From Erythrobacter sp. (GTDB taxonomy: Bacteria; Pseudomonadota; Alphaproteobacteria; Sphingomonadales; Sphingomonadaceae): a stretch of DNA of 64,000 bases. The DNA is taken from positions 62,001 to 126,000 of the forward strand of contig NZ_JASJAP010000005.1 of assembly GCF_030066995.1 (NCBI RefSeq), written 5' to 3'. The position numbers and the translations under genes were made by a program. Of this stretch, positions 17,605-26,639 are shown piece by piece. Each line of letters opens with the position of its first letter. Position 1 is the stretch's first letter. Under the pieces are notes generated by a model, which was given only the letters and a program-made list of their open reading frames with translations, had not been told where the DNA came from and searched no databases.

Positions 17605-18690
17605 TCACCGTTTCCCCATCGTGCTTTTCGCAATGCGCGCAACTAGGGTCAACATGCCCGGATGGTTCGCCCCCTGATAGGTCGAGCCGGTGCCAAGCTC
17701 CCGGGCCAAACGCCGATGCGCTTCGGGCAGGTCGTGATACGGCATGGACGGCATAAGGTGGTGCAGCGCGTGATAGCGCAGACCCACCGGCGCCCAGATT
17801 TCCGCCATAACGCCCGGCGGTGGGACGTTGACGCTATCGAGGAATTGCGCGGTCACAGTCATCGGTTCGCCGTCATTCTCCCACAAATGCGCCACCAGCG
17901 TGCGCAACTGGTTCAACAGCGCGGTCAGCGACAGAATGGCGATGGCAATTACGAGCGGGCGCCAACCGATGAAGTAGGCGCTGGCAAGCAGGGTCAGCGC
18001 CCACACGCTGGCCCCGGCCTCCTGCCACAGGACGCGCTTCGCAAAATCGCCCGTCGGCGCCTTGCGTCGAAAGTCGGGATTGATCGACAGAGAGGAGAAC
18101 CGTTCCCAGGTGAAGGTCCGAAGCGCCGGAAACAGCACGCCAAGAGGCACCAGAACGGCAAAGCGCACAAGCAACGCTATGGGCGCAAGCAACGCGACAA
18201 TCACAAAGAGCGGCAGGCTCCACGGTTTCATCAAAGCAAGGGGAAGGTATTCGGGGTCTTCGACCGTTCCATATTGCGTGCGTTTGTGGTGAATGGTGTG
18301 CACGCCTTCATACATGAAACTTGGCGTCAGCAGAGGAATTCCGACGAGCAGATTCCAGGCGGTCCGAAACCCGGGAAGCGCGTCACGGTGGATATGCGTC
18401 AGCTCATGAATGAACATCAACGCGCGGTAGAGAGCGAGGGCGCCGATCAGTCCCGCAGCGACAGCGACAACAAGGCTCGACGAAAGGATCGCGGTAGCGA
18501 TAGCGGCGTAGCCGACCGCGCTCGATATCAGCATGTCGGGCCAATAAAGCTCCGGGCGCGCGTGGCCGAGGCCTTGCGTCAGGTCCCGCGCGGCGCGCAG
18601 CATCGCCTTGTCATCCGACGTCTGGAAATCCGCGCGCTTCGGACGCACGGGGTTCCCCGGAGCTGAGAGCGAAGAGGTTTGCATGTCCAT
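17605..18690 (-). CDS. Membrane fatty acid desaturase
   Basis: The 361-residue protein (start ATG 18690) has the three histidine clusters of diiron membrane desaturases: HELTHIHRD, HTIHHKRTQYG and YHALHHLMPSMPYHDLPEAH. Hydrophobic pairs of helices lie between them (for example AAIATAILSSSLVVAVAAGLIGALALYRALMF and LPLFVIVALLAPIALLVRFAVLVPLG). It should introduce a double bond or hydroxyl into lipid acyl chains or related hydrocarbons, using O2 and an electron donor. The exact substrate is not deducible. Confidence 0.9.
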   Translation of the reverse strand: MDMQTSSLSAPGNPVRPKRADFQTSDDKAMLRAARDLTQGLGHARPELYWPDMLISSAVGYAAIATAILSSSLVVAVAAGLIGALALYRALMFIHELTHIHRDALPGFRTAWNLLVGIPLLTPSFMYEGVHTIHHKRTQYGTVEDPEYLPLALMKPWSLPLFVIVALLAPIALLVRFAVLVPLGVLFPALRTFTWERFSSLSINPDFRRKAPTGDFAKRVLWQEAGASVWALTLLASAYFIGWRPLVIAIAILSLTALLNQLRTLVAHLWENDGEPMTVTAQFLDSVNVPPPGVMAEIWAPVGLRYHALHHLMPSMPYHDLPEAHRRLARELGTGSTYQGANHPGMLTLVARIAKSTMGKR

Positions 18691-18848
18691 CAATTTTAAC
18701 CTTTGACGCCGCCCTTACCCCAGACGGCCCATCTTTGCCAATTGCGCGTGATGCACTCAGTGATCGGGAAAACCGCTATATCGGGTTGCGGACGCCGCCG
18801 CGGCAAGACAAGACGCGTCCAGACGCAAACATATACGGGGCGCACCGC

Positions 18849-20048
18849 GTGACAGCTTCACTTTCCTCTGCACCCATCACCGTTCAACCCGTGAGTGGGA
18901 AAAAGGGGCGCGCCGCCTTCGTGGACCTGGGACGCGCCTTTGCGGCTCGTCTTGAGCATTCGGTGCCCCAGATCCGCAGCGAACAGCTTGAATTGGTCGA
19001 TCCAGCAAAAAACCCGTTTTTCGGGCACGCGCGCGCGCAGTTCTTTCTGGCCTACAGGGGCGCGGCAGCGGTGGGCCGCATCTGCGCGCATATCGACGAA
19101 CTTGCGCTTGAAACGCCCGTCGAACAAGGGTTTGGGCCCGGAACGGGATTCTTCGGTTACTTCGACGCCGAAGACGAGATGGTCGCAAGGGCCTTGCTCG
19201 ATGCGGCGGAAGAATGGTTGCAGGCAAACGGCATGACCCGGGCGCTCGGACCGGTGTCCATGTCGATCTGGGAAGAGCCGGGCCTGCTGGTCGAGGGGCA
19301 GGACCACGCGCCCATGATCATGATGGGGCATCATCCCGCACACTATGCAGGGTGGATTGAGAACGCCGGCTACGAACGCGCTCAGACCCTGGCCACTTAC
19401 GATCTCGACATAAGCCACGACTTTCCGCCGCTGGTGCAGCGCATCGTCAAGTCGGGCGAACGCAACCAACGCATCTCCGTGCGCCGCGTACAGAAATCGC
19501 GCTGGGATGAAGAGGTCAAGGTTGTGCTCTCCATCCTGAACGACGCGTGGTCGGAAAACTGGGGCTTTGTTCCGTTCACCCCCGCCGAAGTTGCGTACGC
19601 GGGCAAGAAGCTCAAGCCGATCATTCATGAGGAGCTCAACATGATCGCCGAGGTCGACGGACGGCCCGTGGCGTTCATGCTGACCTTCCCTGATGTGAAC
19701 TACGTCCTCTCCCGCATTAACGGAAAGCTCTTTCCGTTTGGCTGGATTTCGATGCTGCGATGGCTGCGAAAGCCGGTGGGTTCAGGAATGCGCGTCCCGC
19801 TGATGGGTGTGCTGAAGGAAATGCACAACACGCGTCTTGCCAGCCAGCTCGCCTTCATGATGATCAGCACAATCCGCAAGGAGGCCACACGGCTGTATAA
19901 TTCAAAACGCGGGGAGATTGGATGGATCCTTGCGGACAATCAGGGAATGCTCGCCATCGCGGACACAATAGGAAGCCAGAAAAACCGCGAATACGCGATC
20001 TTCGAGAAGTCTTTGCAGGCTCAAACGGGAGCGAATTCTGATCGCTGA
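18849..20048 (+). CDS. N-acetyltransferase-like protein (YghO-type)
   Basis: The 399-residue product starts at GTG 18849, as no in-frame ATG lies nearby; the frame is open further upstream to 18735. The first half contains VGRICAHIDEL and GPGTGFFGYFDAEDEMVARALLDAAEEWLQANGM, a GNAT-like core, with GPVSMSIWEEPGLLVEG after it. The second half (WGFVPFTPAEVAYAGKKLKPI and a region with VAFMLTFPDVNYVL) resembles a second acetyltransferase-like unit. This matches the poorly characterised YghO-like family; function is unknown. A strong hairpin terminator follows directly. Confidence 0.7.
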   Translation: MTASLSSAPITVQPVSGKKGRAAFVDLGRAFAARLEHSVPQIRSEQLELVDPAKNPFFGHARAQFFLAYRGAAAVGRICAHIDELALETPVEQGFGPGTGFFGYFDAEDEMVARALLDAAEEWLQANGMTRALGPVSMSIWEEPGLLVEGQDHAPMIMMGHHPAHYAGWIENAGYERAQTLATYDLDISHDFPPLVQRIVKSGERNQRISVRRVQKSRWDEEVKVVLSILNDAWSENWGFVPFTPAEVAYAGKKLKPIIHEELNMIAEVDGRPVAFMLTFPDVNYVLSRINGKLFPFGWISMLRWLRKPVGSGMRVPLMGVLKEMHNTRLASQLAFMMISTIRKEATRLYNSKRGEIGWILADNQGMLAIADTIGSQKNREYAIFEKSLQAQTGANSDR

Positions 20049-20052
20049 CAAG

Positions 20053-20088
20053 AAAAAAGGCCTCCACTCGGGAGGAGTGGAGGCCTTT
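20053..20088. terminator. Strong bidirectional hairpin terminator
   Basis: A perfect 14-bp stem (20056-20069 with 20075-20088; arms AAAGGCCTCCACTC and GAGTGGAGGCCTTT, loop GGGAG) is preceded by an A run and lies 4 nt after the stop codon at 20048. It terminates the acetyltransferase-like gene and could work in both directions. Confidence 0.85.
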
Positions 20089-20382
20089 CGGGATCGTATC
20101 ACCAGCCGCTTGGACGGGAGGGGGGGTCTCGGCGGTGACAAGATAGAAATGCGCCGCCCGAATAGCGGTTCCCGCCATGCAAAATTTTTTTTGGTGGAAG
20201 CGCCGATTTCGGCTGACCGAGGCCCGGATTGACCAGAACTTCTCAAGGCGCCGCGAACCGGTTTCTGGATTACCAATAAGGACTTGTCGGCAAGCGCTCT
20301 GGTCGATCGGGGGCGACGCAGGCGAATTCAGGCGCTATGCCGCGTTCAATTCGAGTCGCAAAGCGCATCAGACGAGGTGTTC
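20089..20382. other. Leader region upstream of phyR, no gene seen
   Basis: This ~294-bp stretch contains a G run (near 20118-20125) and a T run (near 20186-20193) but no convincing reading frame. The phyR frame is open from 20284 but the family homology and a GAGG ribosome site point to ATG 20383. I found no clear GGAAC-N16/17-GTT element here, so PhyR's promoter is unassigned. Confidence 0.5.
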
Positions 20383-21183
20383 ATGGCCCTTGGGCAAAAC
20401 GTAGCCGCCAATCTTCCGTTTCTGCGCCGTTACGCTCGGGCACTTAGCGGATCGCAAGCCACCGGAGACGCTTTCGTTCGCGCCACACTTGAGGCCGCGT
20501 TGGCCGATGAGGAGCTCAAGCAATCTCTCGAAGGCGGTCGGATCCCGCTCTACCGGGCGTTCCAGAAAGTGTGGGCAAGCGCGTTTCTGGACGCGACGCC
20601 GGAGAACACGGATTCTCTTTCCGTAAGTGAACACGAAGCCGGCGCTCAGGCGCGGTTGGGAGCGATCACACCGTTGAATCGTCAGGCTCTGCTTCTGACA
20701 ACGCTGGAGGACTTTTCGCCCGCTCAGGCGGGGCAGATTATGGACCTGTCGACCGCCGAAGTCGAAGCGCTCGTCGCGCAAGCGGTTAACGAAATCGATC
20801 GTGAACAGGCCACCACGGTGCTGATCATTGAGGACGAGCCGCTTATTTCGATGCAACTGGAAGACCTGGTCACAGGGCTTGGTCACGAGGTCAGCGGGAC
20901 AGCGGCCACTCGCACACAAGCGGTCGATGCGGTTGAAAAAGCTCAGCCGGGTCTCGTCCTCGCCGACATCCAGCTGGCCGATGGTTCCTCGGGTCTTGAC
21001 GCGGTGGACGACATCCTGGCGATTGGAAGCGTGCCGGTGATCTTCATCACCGCCTATCCCGAGCGGCTCTTGACCGGAGATCGCCCGGAGCCGACCTATC
21101 TCGTCACGAAGCCCTTCCAGGAAAAGACGGTCCGCGCGGCAATCAGTCAGGCGCTGTTTTTCGGGTCGAGCCGCCCGATCTAG
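20383..21183 (+). CDS. phyR: Anti-anti-sigma response regulator PhyR
   Basis: The 266-residue protein has an N-terminal sigma-factor-like domain (residues ~1-135) and a C-terminal receiver: VLIIEDEP (acidic Glu150/Asp151), LADIQLADG (phosphoacceptor Asp195), FITAYPERLL (Thr223, the FAT-GUY-type segment) and VTKPFQ (Lys243). When phosphorylated, PhyR sequesters NepR and frees EcfG, turning on the general stress response. The start is chosen at ATG 20383 behind GACGAGG, giving the usual length. It is convergent with a sensor kinase gene (4-bp overlap at the stops) that likely phosphorylates it. Confidence 0.95.
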   Translation: MALGQNVAANLPFLRRYARALSGSQATGDAFVRATLEAALADEELKQSLEGGRIPLYRAFQKVWASAFLDATPENTDSLSVSEHEAGAQARLGAITPLNRQALLLTTLEDFSPAQAGQIMDLSTAEVEALVAQAVNEIDREQATTVLIIEDEPLISMQLEDLVTGLGHEVSGTAATRTQAVDAVEKAQPGLVLADIQLADGSSGLDAVDDILAIGSVPVIFITAYPERLLTGDRPEPTYLVTKPFQEKTVRAAISQALFFGSSRPI

Positions 21184-22883
21184 GCGTCCTGACGGATCTG
21201 AAAGCCCCTGCGGCTTCGGACCGGCACACGCATGACGCAACGCACCCCCTCGCGCTCGAATTCGAGCAGAACGGGATGATTGAGTTCGTGCGCGACGATC
21301 TTCTCGATCAGTTCGGTGCCAAAGCCTCGCGTTCTTTCGGACTGGACCTCGGGCCCCTCATGCTCGCGCCACTCGACCTCGACCATCTTATCGTCCACCA
21401 AGGTCCAGTAGATCGAAACCCGCCCCTCGGGCACGCTCAGCGCGCCGAACTTGGCCGCGTTCGTGGCCAGCTCGTGCACAGCAAGGCCGAAGGACAGCGC
21501 ATCATTGGGCGCCAGTTCGACAGGCGGGCCATCGATGTTGACGATGTGCTCTCCGCCCGCCCGAAAATGCTGCAGCTCCGCTTCGATAACCGAGCGCAAC
21601 GGGGTAGTGCCCCAGTCGGTACCGGTCAGCAGATCGTGCGTGGCCGAAAGCGCGCGTATCCGCCCCTCCAGGCTGTCGGCAAAGTCATCGAGATCGTTTG
21701 ACCGACGGCGGGTCAGCGACATGATCGAGAGCACATTGGCCAGCGTGTTCTTGACCCGGTGGTTGAGCTCGCGGGTCAGCGAGTTGCGAATGGAGTGCTG
21801 CTCTTCGAAGAAGGCAAGGCGCGCCTGGTCCTCGAAGGCCTGTTGAGTGAGCAAACGCGCAAGCAACATCAACAGACTCCCAAGCGTCAGTCCGAACACA
21901 AGCGTGGTCATGGAAAGCGTATCGAGCGTCGCGCCTTCGGGCGCCTCGACAACCAGCAGAAGCTGGCGATTGGCGACTGTAACGGGCTGTTCGACACGTG
22001 TGCCTCCTCCATCGGAAAGCGAATGCGCGACCAGCAGGTGCCCAGTCTGGGCCGTCCCATCGTAAAGACGCACGCCGTAGGATTGCAGCGCCACGCGCTC
22101 CATCGCGGCGTCGAGAAACCGGCTGGCGCTGAACGGGCTGTAGACAAAGCCTGCAAGCGCGCGATCGACCCGATTTCCACCCGGTATCTGCCGAAAGACC
22201 GGCATGAAGATTACAAAGCCGGGCGCATCGCCAGCGCCTTCCTGAGCGAGCACGATCCGGGCCGAAGCGGTCGGCTGGACCGTCCGCTGCGCCTCGCCCA
22301 TGGCGGCCTCGCGCACGGGTTCGGAATACATATCGAAACCCAGGGCGCGCCGATTTCGCTTGGTGTCCGGGAAAAGGTAGGTGACCGGCGCCACTATTTC
22401 CGCGTCGGCGTTCAGGGGCGGACGAAGGCCCGGATAGCCGGGTTGTTCCAAACTCTGGCGTTCGACAAAGCCTGCAGCATCGCGCGCTGGAAGCACCGTC
22501 ACCCAGCCGATCCCCTCTGACCCGCGATAATCGAGATCCAGTCTCAATTCACTCACAAACTGTTGGAACGTATCGGGTTTTACATTCTGCGTGGTTGAAA
22601 AGAGGGCCGCTCCCGCTCTTAGATAGGACGCGAAATTGTTCGCCCGGCGCTCAAGGGCCGAAGCGATCGCTTGCGCCACCTCGCGGGTCTGCGCTTCCTC
22701 GCGCGCCCGGGCGTTACTTTCCATGGCAAAGACGCTGAGCGCGGTGATCGCGGCGATGGCGATGAAGATGGCGAGCGGCACCGCGCGCGGATAGCTGACC
22801 AGCCAGCGCCGCATCTTTCCGCGCGCGGCGCGGGGGCCATCGCTGGCTTCAGCGAGATGGGGTGCCGCCGCTTCGTCTTTCAT
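21180..22883 (-). CDS. CHASE-domain sensor histidine kinase (HWE/HisKA_2 type), likely PhyR kinase
   Basis: With start ATG 22883 the protein has 567 residues. An N-terminal membrane helix (VPLAIFIAIAAITALSVFAME), a periplasmic CHASE domain (~residues 75-300, with YRGSEGIGWV and RALGFDMYSEP), and a second helix (TTLVFGLTLGSLLMLLARLL) precede the catalytic part. TRELNHRVKNTLANVLSI carries the phosphoacceptor His375, followed by an ATPase domain with AVHELATNAAKFGAL and GFGTELIEKIV. It would sense an unknown periplasmic ligand and phosphorylate PhyR. It lies between phyR and nepR-ecfG on the opposite strand, as in many sphingomonads. Confidence 0.9.
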   Translation of the reverse strand: MKDEAAAPHLAEASDGPRAARGKMRRWLVSYPRAVPLAIFIAIAAITALSVFAMESNARAREEAQTREVAQAIASALERRANNFASYLRAGAALFSTTQNVKPDTFQQFVSELRLDLDYRGSEGIGWVTVLPARDAAGFVERQSLEQPGYPGLRPPLNADAEIVAPVTYLFPDTKRNRRALGFDMYSEPVREAAMGEAQRTVQPTASARIVLAQEGAGDAPGFVIFMPVFRQIPGGNRVDRALAGFVYSPFSASRFLDAAMERVALQSYGVRLYDGTAQTGHLLVAHSLSDGGGTRVEQPVTVANRQLLLVVEAPEGATLDTLSMTTLVFGLTLGSLLMLLARLLTQQAFEDQARLAFFEEQHSIRNSLTRELNHRVKNTLANVLSIMSLTRRRSNDLDDFADSLEGRIRALSATHDLLTGTDWGTTPLRSVIEAELQHFRAGGEHIVNIDGPPVELAPNDALSFGLAVHELATNAAKFGALSVPEGRVSIYWTLVDDKMVEVEWREHEGPEVQSERTRGFGTELIEKIVAHELNHPVLLEFEREGVRCVMRVPVRSRRGFQIRQDA

Positions 22884-22932
22884 AAAAACGCCGTTCGCCG
22901 TCCTGGTCCTGATCTGTAGGCTCCGTGTGCAC

Positions 22933-22959
22933 GGAACCAAAAATCGCCGCCATCGTTCC
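22933..22959. promoter_or_regulatory. EcfG-type promoter, readable on both strands
   Basis: On the plus strand GGAAC (22933-22937), a 16-nt spacer and CGTT (22954-22957) match the EcfG consensus, pointing to nepR-ecfG. Because the sequence is an inverted repeat (GGAAC...GTTCC), the minus strand also reads GGAAC (22959-22955), 16 nt, GGTT (22938-22935), pointing to the kinase gene. This indicates autoregulation of the stress sigma factor and perhaps co-induction of the kinase. Confidence 0.75.
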
Positions 22960-23069
22960 CACACTGTTGACGGATAGCGCGTCAATGGACAGCGCGCGCA
23001 ACATCCGTCAAAGGGCATAGGCCGCGTCGAAGGGACGCGGCCAGGGATCCGAGGTCACGAAAGCGTTCA

Positions 23070-23291
23070 ATGTCAACCGACGCATCTTCTGGCGACCCAT
23101 CGCCCGGGCAGCGGGAAAGCGCTTCCGGTTCGCCGCGGCCCGACTGGGCCGATGGTCTGCGCCAGCTTTACGATTCCGTCGTAGACGAACCTCTGCCCGA
23201 CGCCTTCAAGGACTTGCTTGACCAACTCGACGGAGACGAAACCGACCTCGGGGAATGTGAGGCCGACGGCTCCGGCGAGGCTCAAACCTGA
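23070..23291 (+). CDS. nepR: Anti-sigma factor NepR
   Basis: This 73-residue protein contains the NepR core WADGLRQLYDSVVDEPLPDAFKDLLDQLD (residues ~26-54), flanked by acidic disordered ends. NepR binds EcfG and holds it inactive until phosphorylated PhyR takes it away. Its TGA stop overlaps the ATG of ecfG by one base, so the anti-sigma and sigma factors are translationally coupled. Confidence 0.94.
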   Translation: MSTDASSGDPSPGQRESASGSPRPDWADGLRQLYDSVVDEPLPDAFKDLLDQLDGDETDLGECEADGSGEAQT

Positions 23292-23923
23292 TGGCGGAAG
23301 ACAAGAAAGCCAAGAAAGCTCCCCCCAAGAGGACCCCCGCTGAGAAAGCCGCCTTCAAAAAGGAACTGACAGATGTCGTCCCGCATTTGCGCGCTTTTGC
23401 GCGCGGTCTATGCGGGCGCCCGGATATGGCCGACGATCTGGTGCAGGAGACGTTGCTGAAAGCCTGGGCCGCGCAGGACCGGTTCGAGCCGGGCACATCC
23501 ATGCGCGCCTGGACCTTCGTCATTCTGCGCAACGCCTACCTCACGGACATGCGGCGCAACCGCTTTCGCGGCGAATACGATGAAGGCGTCGCCGAGCGCA
23601 TCCTGACAGCGCCGGCGGGCCAGGAAGAGCCGATTCACCTGTCCGACATGCACCGCGCCTTGCTGACCCTTCCACCCGAGCGCCGAGAAGCGCTTTTGCT
23701 GGTGGGTGCGGGCGGATTTTCGTACGAAGAAGCGGCCAATATCTGCGGGTGCGCGGTTGGCACGATCAAGAGCCGGGTGGGTCGCGCTCGCGCCGCGCTC
23801 AACACGATGCTGGCTGAGGGCGCGATCCCACAGCGCTCTGTGGACGATGACACAGCGCACCGCGCGATCCTGGAAGAATTGGACGACGTTGCCGCGGGCA
23901 AAGGTGAGACCGCCAAAAGCTAA
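23291..23923 (+). CDS. ecfG: ECF sigma factor EcfG of the general stress response
   Basis: The 210-residue protein has a Lys/Pro-rich N-terminal tail, sigma region 2 (LRAFARGLCGRPDMADDLVQETLLKAWAAQDRFEPGTSMRAWTFVILRNAYLTDMRRNRF) and region 4 (LTLPPERREALLLVGAGGFSYEEAANICGCAVGTIKSRVGRARAAL). It directs RNA polymerase to GGAAC-N16/17-GTT promoters. It is downstream of nepR under the EcfG-type promoter at 22933. Confidence 0.95.
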   Translation: MAEDKKAKKAPPKRTPAEKAAFKKELTDVVPHLRAFARGLCGRPDMADDLVQETLLKAWAAQDRFEPGTSMRAWTFVILRNAYLTDMRRNRFRGEYDEGVAERILTAPAGQEEPIHLSDMHRALLTLPPERREALLLVGAGGFSYEEAANICGCAVGTIKSRVGRARAALNTMLAEGAIPQRSVDDDTAHRAILEELDDVAAGKGETAKS

Positions 23924-25197
23924 TCGCTGGCGGCGCGGTCCACGACGGATGTAACCGCGACATTCATCGTCACGTTGCCGAGCGTGCGCATGATGTCGGG
24001 GATCATCTCCACCGCCACTAGCAAAGCAAGCGGTTCAATCGGCACACCCATGGCAAGCGCGATCGGCCCGATCGAGACGACGAAGCTGATCGAACCCGGC
24101 AGGCTGACCGAGCCCACGCTGATGATGACCGCAACTGCGATCCCGATAGCAATCAGCGCCGGCGACACCTCCACGCCCGTAAGCGCGGCCACGTAGAGCG
24201 CGACCGCCAGGTTCATCGCCACGCTGGTTGCACGAAAGATCGCCACGGCGAGCGGCAGTACGAATTCCGCCGTGCTTGCACGCAAGTTCAGGCGCGCAGC
24301 GCTGTCCAGCATGGCGGGCAGGCTTGCAAGCGAACTCTGCGTGGAAACGGCCACCGCCTGGGCGGGCAGAACAGCGCGGGCAAACCGGGATATTCCAACC
24401 CGTCCGAGCGCCAAGGCGAGGATGTACGCCAAAGCGAGGATGAAGCCGCCCATGGCAGAGACCAGAACGATATAGTGGACGAGAGCCGCAAACGCCCCGC
24501 CGCCGCTCTTCAGGCCAACGCCGAAGGCGAGCGCGGCCACGCCCGCCGGGGCGATCCAGAGCACCCAGCCGATGATCTGGAGCATGGCGTTGGCCGCAGC
24601 GTGAAAAAAGCCGAGCAGAACCTCTCGCTGATCCGATGGCAAGCGCGTTATCGCCACGGCGAACAACGCAAAAAAGACCGTCAGCGGCAACATCGCGGTC
24701 TCACTAGCCGCCGCGATGATATTGGGAGCGACGAGCGATTTCAGGAACTCAAGGATGCTCGGCACCTCTCCAGCATCCTGCGGCACCTGCGCCAGAAACC
24801 CGCTCGCCTTCTCGGGTATAGGAAAGGCGTCCAGCGCGAGGGGCAGGACCAGAGCTGTAAAAACCCCTCCCGCCACCGCGACGACCAGAACAAGCGCGAC
24901 AAATCTCTGCGCAACCGCGCCCGCGCGCGCCGCATCGACCATCTGCGACAGTCCAAGAACCAGAAGACTCGCGACCAGAGGGATAATGGTCATCTGAAGC
25001 GCCCGGAGCCACAGCGTTCCGATGAGCTCGACGGTCTCGATCAGCTCTGTGGGCAAGGGCAAGCCGGAGGACACCACCCCCAGCCCCAAGCCCAGTATCA
25101 ATCCCGCAAAGGTCGCCAGGACCGGCAGTTTGATGGCGATCAATTCAAATCGACCCTTGGCAGCGGATGGAGTGCTTGTCGCTGGTATCTGTGTCAA
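23920..25197 (-). CDS. Dicarboxylate/amino acid:cation symporter (DAACS family)
   Basis: The protein is 425 residues if translated from TTG 25197, which has GGAAGG upstream; the frame is open to 25299 but that would overlap the divergent glmM start. At least eight hydrophobic segments are visible. Family hallmarks include LWLRALQMTIIPLVASLLVLGL, AQAVAVSTQSSLASLPAM (the serine-rich hairpin) and SVSLPGSISFVVSIGPIALAMGVP (the substrate/Na+ site region). It would import dicarboxylates or acidic/neutral amino acids with Na+ or H+; the substrate is not predictable. Its stop overlaps the end of ecfG. Confidence 0.87.
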   Translation of the reverse strand: MTQIPATSTPSAAKGRFELIAIKLPVLATFAGLILGLGLGVVSSGLPLPTELIETVELIGTLWLRALQMTIIPLVASLLVLGLSQMVDAARAGAVAQRFVALVLVVAVAGGVFTALVLPLALDAFPIPEKASGFLAQVPQDAGEVPSILEFLKSLVAPNIIAAASETAMLPLTVFFALFAVAITRLPSDQREVLLGFFHAAANAMLQIIGWVLWIAPAGVAALAFGVGLKSGGGAFAALVHYIVLVSAMGGFILALAYILALALGRVGISRFARAVLPAQAVAVSTQSSLASLPAMLDSAARLNLRASTAEFVLPLAVAIFRATSVAMNLAVALYVAALTGVEVSPALIAIGIAVAVIISVGSVSLPGSISFVVSIGPIALAMGVPIEPLALLVAVEMIPDIMRTLGNVTMNVAVTSVVDRAASD

Positions 25198-25292
25198 ATG
25201 GGGCCTTCCCGCTGCGTGCTCTTTCCTTCTGCCGATAACCGCGTCAGAAGCGGCTGACAAACCTGGGGGCCACGAAGGAATAATCACCGCCA

Positions 25293-26630
25293 ATGTCACG
25301 AAAGTTTTTTGGCACCGATGGGATCAGGGGGCGCACCAATAACGGCGTCATGACGGCGGCGACCGCGATGAAGGTGGGCCAGGCAGCCGGTCGGCATTTC
25401 GTGCGCGGCGGGCACCGCCACCGGGTGGTGATTGGCAAGGACACCCGCCTTTCGGGCTACATGATGGAAAGCGCGCTGGTGGCTGGCTTCACCAGCGTCG
25501 GCGTCGATGTAATCATGACCGGCCCGCTGCCCAGCCCGGCCATTGCGCTTCTGACGCGCGAGATGCGCGCGGATCTGGGCGTGATGATCTCAGCCAGCCA
25601 CAACCTTTTTGCCGATAACGGGATCAAGCTCTTCGGCCCCGACGGATTCAAACTCTCCGATGAAGGCGAAGCGGAGATCGAACGCCTGATGGAAACCGAT
25701 ATCCCTCTCGCCCCCGCCGAAGCGATTGGGCGCGCGCGCCGCATCGAGGATGCCAGAGGCCGCTACATTCACGCCGTCAAGGCATCGGTGCCATCCGATG
25801 TGCGCTTCGATGGGCTGAAGGTCGTGGTCGATTGCGCCCACGGCGCGGCCTATCAGGTCGCGCCGTCAGCGATCTGGGAGCTTGGCGCCGAGACCGTCGC
25901 GCTTGGCGTTTCCCCCGATGGGACCAATATCAACGATGGCGTCGGTTCTACGGCCATCGAAGCGCTTCAGGCTCGCGTCGTCGCCGAAGGCGCGGATATC
26001 GGTATCGCGCTGGATGGCGACGCGGACCGGCTGATCGTCGTCGATGAGAAAGGCAAGAAAGTCGATGGCGACCAGATCATGGCGCTGATTGCCACGCGGA
26101 TGCACAATCGCGAGGCTCTGAACGGAGGGGGGGTTGTTGCGACCGTGATGTCCAACCTCGGGCTTGAGCGCTATCTTGCAGGTCTGGGACTGACGCTGGA
26201 GCGCACCAAGGTCGGCGACCGTTACGTCCTCGAACGCATGAAGGAAGGCGGCTACAACGTCGGTGGCGAGCAATCCGGGCACATGATCCTGCTGGACCAC
26301 GCAACGACGGGCGACGGCACGATTGCCGCCTTGCAAGTGCTCACAAGCCTCGTGCGCTCGGGCAGGCCTGCCAGCGAGATCCTCCACCTCTTCGACCCGG
26401 TCCCGCAATTGCTGAAGAATGTGCGATACGAAGGCGGCCAACCGCTTGAGACGGACAGTGTCCAGCACGCCATCGCGGCGGCTGAGGCCGAACTCAACGG
26501 CAATGGTCGGCTCGTCATTCGCCCCTCTGGCACGGAGCCTGTCATCCGCGTCATGGCCGAGGGCGACGATTCGACCCGTGTGGAACGCGTTGTCGACGCG
26601 GTTTGCGAAGCGGTTCGAGCGGCCGCGTGA
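25293..26630 (+). CDS. glmM: Phosphoglucosamine mutase GlmM
   Basis: The 445-residue enzyme converts glucosamine-6-phosphate to glucosamine-1-phosphate for UDP-GlcNAc synthesis. [12 protein letters not shown] opens the protein; MISASHN places the phosphorylated Ser at residue 102; [14 protein letters not shown] is the Mg2+-binding loop; GGEQSGHMI and [12 protein letters not shown] are the sugar- and phosphate-binding loops. All motifs and the length are typical. thiD follows 9 bp after it. Confidence 0.97.
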   Translation: MSRKFFGTDGIRGRTNNGVMTAATAMKVGQAAGRHFVRGGHRHRVVIGKDTRLSGYMMESALVAGFTSVGVDVIMTGPLPSPAIALLTREMRADLGVMISASHNLFADNGIKLFGPDGFKLSDEGEAEIERLMETDIPLAPAEAIGRARRIEDARGRYIHAVKASVPSDVRFDGLKVVVDCAHGAAYQVAPSAIWELGAETVALGVSPDGTNINDGVGSTAIEALQARVVAEGADIGIALDGDADRLIVVDEKGKKVDGDQIMALIATRMHNREALNGGGVVATVMSNLGLERYLAGLGLTLERTKVGDRYVLERMKEGGYNVGGEQSGHMILLDHATTGDGTIAALQVLTSLVRSGRPASEILHLFDPVPQLLKNVRYEGGQPLETDSVQHAIAAAEAELNGNGRLVIRPSGTEPVIRVMAEGDDSTRVERVVDAVCEAVRAAA

Positions 26631-26639
26631 GGGCCTAGC

